This document shows, piece by piece, positions 8,160 to 12,700 of a DNA stretch of 12,700 nt. Source of the stretch: Euryarchaeota archaeon TMED117 (lineage in GTDB: Archaea; Thermoplasmatota; Poseidoniia; Poseidoniales; Poseidoniaceae); NCBI GenBank assembly GCA_002171315.2, contig NHFS02000035.1, positions 7,203 through 19,902 of the forward strand. The letters run 5' to 3'. The notes beneath the pieces were generated by a model. The model did no database searches. It saw only the letters and a program-made list of their open reading frames with translations, and was not told the origin of the DNA. The position numbers and the translations under genes are program-made. The first letter of the stretch is position 1, and each line of letters starts with the position of its first letter.

Positions 8160-9335
8160 TCATTGACGCTGGTCATCGAGGCAGGACTTCAACAAATTTG
8201 CGAATTGGTGGAGTTGTTGTGAAATATCATAATGGTGATTCCCAACAAAGAATCCTTGTTCGTGAATCTTATTTGCAGCATCAAGCGGCCCATGGATGCT
8301 ATGATTGAGATGTTCTATGACGGGATTGAGGGTGAAGTTTCCAGCTACGATCGGTCGAGTTTCGATACCGGCTTCACGCAATACATCGAGTACTGGAGCA
8401 CGTTCACACCAGTCGGGCAAAACGATCGAGAAGCCGAACCAGGATGACTCTCCAACTTCTCTTTGAATGATTATTTCAGGCACCTCTTTCATGAGATTTT
8501 GGAAGGTGACTGCATTCTTTCTTCTTCCTGTGATAATATCATTCACTTTTCGAAGTTGAGCTTGCCCAATAGCCCCAGACATTTCCAATGGACGTAAGTT
8601 GTATCCCGGAAGTACGAAGCGGAAGGATTCCATGAATGGATCATTTGATTTCTCAACAACATGGTTCTCTTGAGGGAGATTTCGAGTCCAACCATGAGCG
8701 CGTAGTGAAAGCATTACGTGGTACAATTCTTCATCATCAGTGACCGTAACTCCACCTTCCATTGTTGAGATATGGTGGCTAAAGAAGCAACTGAACGTAC
8801 CGGCAAGACCGAATGTCCCCGCTTGCTTACCATCGATTGTCGCCCCTAAAGATTCACAATTATCTTCGATAACATGCAAGTTGTTCTTGTCTGCAATCTC
8901 TAATAGTCGATGATAGTCAACAGAGTTACCAAGAAGATTGACTGCGAAAATGAGTTTTGTTTTCTCAGTAATTGCTGCCTCGACTGCATCTAAATCGATG
9001 TTTAGTGTCTCTTCATTAATATCGACGAAGCGCATTGTAAGACCATACTGATGAACTGGGAAATACGTGGTTGACCATGACACTGCTGGAACAAGTACCT
9101 CATCTCCTGGCTTCAAATCAATGCCCTTAGCGTATATCATTCCTGCAACTGCAAGAAGATTCGCAGAGGAGCCTGAGTTCGACATGATAGCGTATTTTGA
9201 TCCGAAATAGGAAGCGAATTCCTTTTCGAACTTTTCAACTTCTGGTCCCATACTGAACCGATCACTTTCAATCACGCGTTGGATAGCATTGTATTCTTCA
9301 TCATCCCAAGTACTGGTTGCTAATGGTAAACTCAC
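8160..9335 (-). CDS. DegT-fold PLP enzyme with His at the lysine position, likely ColD-type GDP-4-keto-6-deoxy-D-mannose 3-dehydratase
   Basis: This 391-residue protein has the DegT/DnrJ/EryC1/StrS aspartate-aminotransferase fold: NSGSSANLL (53-61) at the phosphate-binding site and IEDNCESLGA (156-165), with D158 to contact the pyridine nitrogen. The expected internal-aldimine lysine is absent. The motif reads FSHHISTMEGG (185-195), with histidines at 187 and 188. Known ColD enzymes carry His188 here and use PMP with glutamate to remove the C3 hydroxyl of GDP-4-keto-6-deoxymannose, a step towards colitose. RfbH-type CDP-sugar dehydrases share the His but are usually longer and carry a 2Fe-2S cluster, for which no cysteine motif is seen. 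Translation starts at GTG 9335, whose GTGA overlaps the TGA of the upstream SDR gene, so the two are probably coupled; an AGGGGGA purine run 7 bases upstream may bind ribosomes. The substrate is inferred from the motif and the partner gene. Confidence 0.85.
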   Translation of the reverse strand: MSLPLATSTWDDEEYNAIQRVIESDRFSMGPEVEKFEKEFASYFGSKYAIMSNSGSSANLLAVAGMIYAKGIDLKPGDEVLVPAVSWSTTYFPVHQYGLTMRFVDINEETLNIDLDAVEAAITEKTKLIFAVNLLGNSVDYHRLLEIADKNNLHVIEDNCESLGATIDGKQAGTFGLAGTFSCFFSHHISTMEGGVTVTDDEELYHVMLSLRAHGWTRNLPQENHVVEKSNDPFMESFRFVLPGYNLRPLEMSGAIGQAQLRKVNDIITGRRKNAVTFQNLMKEVPEIIIQREVGESSWFGFSIVLPDWCERAPVLDVLREAGIETRPIVAGNFTLNPVIEHLNHSIHGPLDAANKIHEQGFFVGNHHYDISQQLHQFANLLKSCLDDQRQ

Positions 9336-10252
9336 TCTAATGTCCCCCTGAGATAGTCATACGTGAACATCAATGCTTCTTCAAATGGAGTTTTTGGCGA
9401 CCACCCGAATTCGTTCTGTTTTGAGAGTTCCAAATATCGCCTTTTTCGACCTACTGGACGGGTCAAGTCATGCTGTAATTCACCATTATACCCTATGACT
9501 TCAGCCATATGCTGATGCATTTCATTGACGCTAACTTCGACTCCAGAACCAACATTCATGACCTCTGGTAATTCAGTAAAGTTAGAAAGTGCAAAATTCA
9601 GGAAATCGGCCAAATCTGGAGCGTACAGAAATTCTCGCTTCGCAGTACCATCTCCCCAAATTACAACCGGTGTGTTACCATTTTCTTTCGCTTGATGCAT
9701 TCGATGAAGAATCGCTGGCAACATATGTCCTGTTTCCAATGAGAAATTGTCGAAAGGACCGAATAAATTGCATGGATGTATCGTTTTGAAAGAGGTATTA
9801 TGTTGCTCATTTGCCATCACACATGCTCTATATACCACGTATTTGGATAAAGCATATCCTTCGATTGGCCCTTCAAAACCACCATCGCCAAGTGATTCCT
9901 CACACAGTGGTTGAGGAGCATCATTCGGATAGACTGTGGCACTTCCAACATTGATCATATTCTTGATTTCGAGTTCAATACAAGCACGTATCAAATTGAG
10001 TCCCATCATTACGTTGCTATCGAAAGAATGGTGTTTTGTCGTTGTATTGGAAGCAATACCTGAAACATAAGCAGCGCAATGAATAACCGTATCGATTTTG
10101 ATTGATTTCAAATAACTCATCGTTGCCAATGAATCGGTTAAATCCAATTCATCCCGGTCAGGAGCATAGACGAGGTGGCCTGTTTTCTCAAGGATTGGGA
10201 CGAGATGGCGCCCCAACATTCCGGAGCCCCCTGTCACCAGAACATTGGCCAT
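9332..10252 (-). CDS. NAD(P)-dependent SDR of the GDP-L-fucose/GDP-L-colitose synthase type
   Basis: This 306-residue extended short-chain dehydrogenase resembles GDP-fucose synthase (Fcl) and the colitose synthase ColC, which epimerise and reduce GDP-4-keto sugars. The Rossmann motif GGSGMLG lies at 8-14. S104, Y133 and K137 correspond to Fcl Ser107, Tyr136 and Lys140. PCNLFGPFDNFS (160-171) and H176 (Fcl His179) are also present. The second Fcl epimerisation residue, Cys109, aligns with T106 (GSATVYP), so epimerisation may be altered or absent. The gene overlaps the downstream ColD-like dehydratase by 4 bp, which favours a 3-deoxy-sugar substrate over fucose. A TATA-like box centred about 26 bp upstream of the ATG suggests a leaderless transcript. 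No Gmd (GDP-mannose 4,6-dehydratase) lies in the window, so the precursor must be made elsewhere. Confidence 0.85.
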   Translation of the reverse strand: MANVLVTGGSGMLGRHLVPILEKTGHLVYAPDRDELDLTDSLATMSYLKSIKIDTVIHCAAYVSGIASNTTTKHHSFDSNVMMGLNLIRACIELEIKNMINVGSATVYPNDAPQPLCEESLGDGGFEGPIEGYALSKYVVYRACVMANEQHNTSFKTIHPCNLFGPFDNFSLETGHMLPAILHRMHQAKENGNTPVVIWGDGTAKREFLYAPDLADFLNFALSNFTELPEVMNVGSGVEVSVNEMHQHMAEVIGYNGELQHDLTRPVGRKRRYLELSKQNEFGWSPKTPFEEALMFTYDYLRGTLE

Positions 10253-10272
10253 GCGTCGTGCTACTACCTCGA

Positions 10273-10283
10273 CCTTAAATAGG
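10273..10283. promoter_or_regulatory. Nearly palindromic TATA-like element in the divergent sugar/glycosyltransferase promoter
   Basis: The plus strand reads CCTTAAATAGG, a near-palindrome that offers a TATA-like core in both directions. On the minus strand CTATTTAAGG is centred about 26 bp before the SDR start codon, the usual archaeal TATA-to-start distance, which predicts leaderless initiation at or near the ATG. On the plus strand the same element predicts initiation near 10304 and a leader of about 37 bases that includes the ribosome binding site of the glycosyltransferase gene. Confidence 0.6.
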
Positions 10284-10327
10284 AATGTCCATAGGGAAAA
10301 TCAACCACTTTGGTGAAGAAGATAAGA

Positions 10328-10335
10328 GAGGTGAT
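10328..10335 (+). promoter_or_regulatory. Strong Shine-Dalgarno that sets a TTG start
   Basis: GAGGTGAT exactly complements the archaeal 16S 3' tail and ends five bases before TTG 10341. No ATG start is available in this frame near the conserved N-terminus; the nearby ATG at 10334 is in another frame. Confidence 0.75.
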
Positions 10336-10340
10336 GAATT

Positions 10341-11096
10341 TTGAAAATCCTCATCTGCACCATCTCTCGTAACAATGCAAAGCGATTGAAGAATTGGAAT
10401 CGTCAACTCAACACGTTGCTCGACAGCCTCTTAGAGAACTATTCTGTAGAACTTTCAATTTATGAGAATGATTCAACGGATGGTACCGATCGAATTCTCA
10501 AACGATATGCAGAGGAATTATCAAAACGGTGCACAACGACATTCACATCGACCAAACTCGGAACTGAACATTTGATTGGAAAGGAGGGGGCGCGAGTGAA
10601 AAACATCGCTGCAGCTCGAAATAATTGTCTTGAACAAGCATCCGATCTCAATTCGTTTGACAAAATTATTTTCATTGAAACTGATGTGATTTACAACCCA
10701 TCTGACGTCATGACACTGTTACACCATCCAGGAGATATTGTCTCTGGATATACGACCAATGCAATGGGCGAATTTTACGATGCATGGGCAACCCGAAAAA
10801 CATCGGAAGAAACCTGGTGGAACCACGGCATACCTCAACAAGAAACCCCGGTTTGGTCAACGTTTAATGGAGTCTGCGTGTACAATTCTAAGCCATTCTG
10901 TGAAGGTGCAAGATTTGCTGGAATAAATCCAAGAACGAATGAAATTGATTGCGATACAACTGTCATTTGTGAGGTCTTTCGCAGCATGAAATCAAGTGAA
11001 ATAATCATGCTTCCGATCAATGTTCGACATCCCCCTAATACATTCAAAGAACGTCTTTACTATCTCAAACAACGCTTACTCGGAAGAGGTGCTTAG
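10341..11096 (+). CDS. GT-A-fold glycosyltransferase, CAP59/Anp1-like
   Basis: This 251-residue protein begins with a beta-strand MKILICTISR typical of GT-A enzymes. It carries ENDSTDGT (42-49), IAAARNNCL (89-97) and an acidic strand-end motif FIETDV (111-116) that could bind the metal and nucleotide-sugar as a DxD equivalent. FYDAWATR (145-152) and the C-terminal block with D203, C204 and C210 recall the CAP59-type alpha-mannosyltransferases (GT69), but that link is tentative. No membrane segment is seen, so it probably acts at the cytoplasmic face. Translation starts at TTG, supported by the preceding GAGGTGAT. The next glycosyltransferase begins one base after its stop, so the two are surely cotranscribed. 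Donor and acceptor are unknown; the divergent dideoxysugar genes suggest the product joins a glycan containing such a sugar. Confidence 0.78.
   Translation: MKILICTISRNNAKRLKNWNRQLNTLLDSLLENYSVELSIYENDSTDGTDRILKRYAEELSKRCTTTFTSTKLGTEHLIGKEGARVKNIAAARNNCLEQASDLNSFDKIIFIETDVIYNPSDVMTLLHHPGDIVSGYTTNAMGEFYDAWATRKTSEETWWNHGIPQQETPVWSTFNGVCVYNSKPFCEGARFAGINPRTNEIDCDTTVICEVFRSMKSSEIIMLPINVRHPPNTFKERLYYLKQRLLGRGA
11086..11091 (+). promoter_or_regulatory. Ribosome binding site that sets the second glycosyltransferase start
   Basis: GAGGTG lies inside the last codons of the preceding gene, six bases before ATG 11098. It argues against the longer in-frame start at 11020 and indicates coupled translation. 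Confidence 0.7.
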
Positions 11097-11097
11097 G

Positions 11098-11988
11098 ATG
11101 AAAACTGCTCTCTTTACTGTGAGTTTTAATCGACCTGATTTAATGCAGCAACTTCTTAGCGGACTCAAAGAAAACCTGGATGACTTAGATGGGATTGATG
11201 TGTACCATTACATCGATGGCGGTCCAAAATCAGATCAACCAGCAATCCAAAAAATCATCCAAGATTCAGAAGTTCCATGCACTTCAGTTATTCTTCGAGA
11301 AGAGAATTATGGAGTTGGAAGAAACCTCATCGGTGCAAGACGGGATCTATTCGATGTTCACGGATATGAACGCGTCATTTTGATTGAAGACGATCTCATA
11401 CCAGGACCGAACTTCATCAAGACAACACTCTCACTAGCGGACTGGGCTAAATCATACAATGATGTCGGCATGGTCCAGGTTTGGAATCTTCCACATCGAG
11501 AAATTACTGAGGCCGATCTCGATATCGTTGAACCAACACACGAACATTTCTACTCTTACTGTATTGATGCGGAAGTATGGAATGAAATCAAGGAGACAAT
11601 TTACGCATATGAAAGCCAATACTTGCAAGGTGTATCCTATGCAAACAAGGATTGGAGAGCCATTCGTAAGAAATTCATGAAACCTCGTTACTCCAAGGTT
11701 CGATTGATGAGGGAATCACCCACACTTCTCTCATCAGATTTTGAACATCCAGCTCCGTTTGGAAAGCGACTCAAGCGAACTGTTCCAACTGGACAAGATG
11801 CAATAACAGCACTCGCCTTGTGGGAGAAAGGATTTGTTCGTATTGCAACCCTCGCTCCACGAGCAGTCATGAAAGGTATTGATGGCGTTCATAGTACTGC
11901 TGAGGTATTCGACAAACTCGGACTCAACAAACAAGCACAGTATGTTTGGGAACAAGAAGTACCAATTGTCTTCAGATTGCTTGATTAG
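11098..11988 (+). CDS. GT-A-fold glycosyltransferase, GNT-I/GT2-like
   Basis: This 296-residue protein starts MKTALFTVSFNRPDL, a common GT-A opening, and contains HYIDGG (37-42), ENYGVGRN (69-76) and YERVILIEDDLIPGPNF (90-106). The EDD at 97-99 is the probable metal/nucleotide-sugar motif, arranged as in the GNT-I/POMGNT group. GQDAITALALW (232-242) is a likely acceptor-side segment. The ATG at 11098 is chosen over an upstream in-frame ATG at 11020 because GAGGTG (11086-11091) lies six bases before it and homologous-looking sequence starts there; the upstream extension would overlap the preceding gene by 77 bp. It forms a two-gene unit with the upstream glycosyltransferase. The linkage it makes cannot be told from the sequence. 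Confidence 0.82.
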   Translation: MKTALFTVSFNRPDLMQQLLSGLKENLDDLDGIDVYHYIDGGPKSDQPAIQKIIQDSEVPCTSVILREENYGVGRNLIGARRDLFDVHGYERVILIEDDLIPGPNFIKTTLSLADWAKSYNDVGMVQVWNLPHREITEADLDIVEPTHEHFYSYCIDAEVWNEIKETIYAYESQYLQGVSYANKDWRAIRKKFMKPRYSKVRLMRESPTLLSSDFEHPAPFGKRLKRTVPTGQDAITALALWEKGFVRIATLAPRAVMKGIDGVHSTAEVFDKLGLNKQAQYVWEQEVPIVFRLLD

Positions 11989-12065
11989 TTACCTTGTTCG
12001 TTTTCAAAAGTAGTCAATAGTGTTAGCATACGTCATATTTTATGCGGCGAGGTGGTGGATAATTT
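11989..12065 (+). promoter_or_regulatory. Intergenic promoter region of the DUF4190-like gene
   Basis: After the glycosyltransferase stop there is a short T-rich stretch (TTCGTTTTC, about 11997-12005) that may weakly terminate transcription. ATATTTTAT (about 12034-12042) could be a TATA-like box, though it lies close to the start codon for a leadered transcript. GAGGTG at 12049-12054, 11 bases before ATG 12066, is a plausible ribosome binding site. Confidence 0.4.
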
Positions 12066-12413
12066 ATGCAGCCTCCACAACAAATGATTCAGCAATATCC
12101 TCAACAAGTCAATCAGCAGAATATGATGATTCTTCCTTCGACAAATGCTGTTGCAGCACTAGTCCTCTCAATTATAGGAATCATAGGTTCATTATTCTAC
12201 GGACTAGGTATTGTTTTTGCAATACCTGGCCTCGTACTAGCGAATGGAGCACTACGGATTACAAACCAGTTCCCAAATCATCCCGATTCAGGACTCGCAA
12301 AAGCAGCTCAAGTTTGTGGGTGGATTGGAATTGGACTGGCTTCTGCATTTATCCTATTAGTAGTTCTAGCAATTGGTGTATTGTATGTCTTTTCAGGTGG
12401 ACACCCTGCATGA
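12066..12413 (+). CDS. Small DUF4190-like membrane protein with Gln-rich N-terminus
   Basis: This 115-residue protein opens with a Gln/Pro-rich tail (1-20, nine Gln) followed by two hydrophobic blocks: about 27-60, which includes a Gly-rich SIIGIIGSLFYGLGIVFAIP stretch, and about 84-109. Between them is a short polar loop (NQFPNHPDSG, 67-76) before LAKAAQVCGWIGIGLA. This order of a hydrophobic Gly-rich helix, loop and GxxxG-containing helix is the pattern of DUF4190-type proteins, small membrane proteins of unknown role often preceded by Gln/Pro-rich tails. The assignment rests on pattern only. GAGGTG 11 bases upstream supports the start. A T7 run lies 31 bases after the stop, so it is probably transcribed as a single-gene unit. 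Confidence 0.72.
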   Translation: MQPPQQMIQQYPQQVNQQNMMILPSTNAVAALVLSIIGIIGSLFYGLGIVFAIPGLVLANGALRITNQFPNHPDSGLAKAAQVCGWIGIGLASAFILLVVLAIGVLYVFSGGHPA

Positions 12414-12444
12414 TTCCTTATACGTACTAACGACTTGAAAGACG

Positions 12445-12451
12445 TTTTTTT
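12445..12451 (+). terminator. T-run terminator after the DUF4190-like gene
   Basis: Seven consecutive T residues follow GACG in the 87-bp gap between the small membrane protein and the last gene. Archaeal RNA polymerase terminates at such T-runs without needing a hairpin. Confidence 0.5.
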
Positions 12452-12500
12452 CATATTCATCTAGCGCCATCCTCTTCAAGGTCGACCCATAGCGTCACAC

Positions 12501-12700
12501 ATGGCAGAGGACATCCTTGAGGCGGAAGGATTCGAAGTTCCTCCAACACCAGAAATCCCTGAGCAGGAAATTAAGGAAGGACAGGTTGATTCTGCTCGCA
12601 GTCAGAATCAACTCAATATTACATTGGGAGCAACAATCGCCTTTTGCGTAGCGGTCCTCATTTTTTCGATGACATTTGGTGAAATGCTCACAACAGAAAC
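12501..12700 (+). CDS. Unidentified single-span membrane protein, N-terminal part only
   Basis: A frame opens at ATG 12501 and stays open to the window edge, giving 66 complete residues. The first 38 are strongly acidic and contain a Pro-rich stretch (VPPTPEIPEQE, 13-23). A hydrophobic segment (about 41-59) is a likely transmembrane helix, followed by a polar stretch, which suggests an N-in membrane protein or the start of an anchored extracytoplasmic domain. No clear Shine-Dalgarno is seen before the ATG. The visible part is too short and too low in complexity to assign a family. Confidence 0.6.
   Translation, partial: MAEDILEAEGFEVPPTPEIPEQEIKEGQVDSARSQNQLNITLGATIAFCVAVLIFSMTFGEMLTTE

Noticed and set aside
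11020..11097. 26-residue N-terminal extension of the second glycosyltransferase
   Set aside because: It overlaps the preceding gene by 77 bp, while the 11098 ATG has GAGGTG at good spacing and begins with a typical GT-A first strand.
12020..12430. 136-codon frame overlapping the DUF4190-like gene
   Set aside because: The product is Ser/Trp/Tyr/Cys-rich without plausible structure. The 12066 frame has an upstream Shine-Dalgarno and clear membrane helices.
1..12700. CRISPR arrays, tRNA or rRNA genes, insertion sequences, phage or defence islands
   Set aside because: Reading both strands showed no regularly spaced repeats, cloverleaf-like genes, transposases or terminal repeats. The STAND-type ATPase might suggest defence, but its N-terminal winged helix fits a regulator better and its C-terminus is missing.

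Overview
The window looks like a compact chromosomal segment from an archaeon, most likely a planktonic marine euryarchaeon of the Marine Group II/III type (Ca. Poseidoniia). Supporting signs are a Taw2-type wyosine-pathway enzyme, AT-rich TATA-like boxes at leaderless spacing, GAGGTG-type ribosome binding sites matching the archaeal 16S tail, exported proteins with one C-terminal membrane anchor, tightly packed genes on both strands, and moderately low GC. The lineage assignment is an inference from gene content and style; there is no rRNA in the window.

Left part (1-6020): a winged-helix/STAND-type ATPase regulator runs off the left edge on the minus strand and diverges from uvrC (nucleotide excision repair). 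uvrC converges on a 1015-residue exported, membrane-anchored surface protein, and the two stop codons overlap.

Middle (6021-8122): a 63-bp divergent gap holding a 9-bp-arm inverted repeat separates the surface protein from a tRNA-Phe wyosine aminocarboxypropyltransferase (Taw2). Taw2 overlaps tail-to-tail by 49 bp with a secreted, membrane-anchored cyclophilin.

Right-centre (8160-11988): a sugar-nucleotide and glycosyltransfer locus. A minus-strand pair linked by a GTGA overlap encodes a GDP-fucose-synthase-like SDR and a DegT-fold PLP enzyme. The latter has histidine where aminotransferases have the catalytic lysine, the signature of the ColD-type 3-dehydratase of GDP-colitose synthesis. 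Diverging from them across an 88-bp gap with a nearly palindromic TATA-like element are two glycosyltransferases in tandem. Together they suggest that a 3,6-dideoxyhexose (colitose or a relative) is made and placed on a surface glycan. The exported protein and cyclophilin nearby are plausible envelope neighbours, but a direct link is not shown.

Right edge (11989-12700): a small Gln-rich DUF4190-like membrane protein and the start of an unidentified single-span membrane protein. No RNA genes, mobile elements or CRISPR arrays were seen. No gene-free stretch exceeds about 110 bp.
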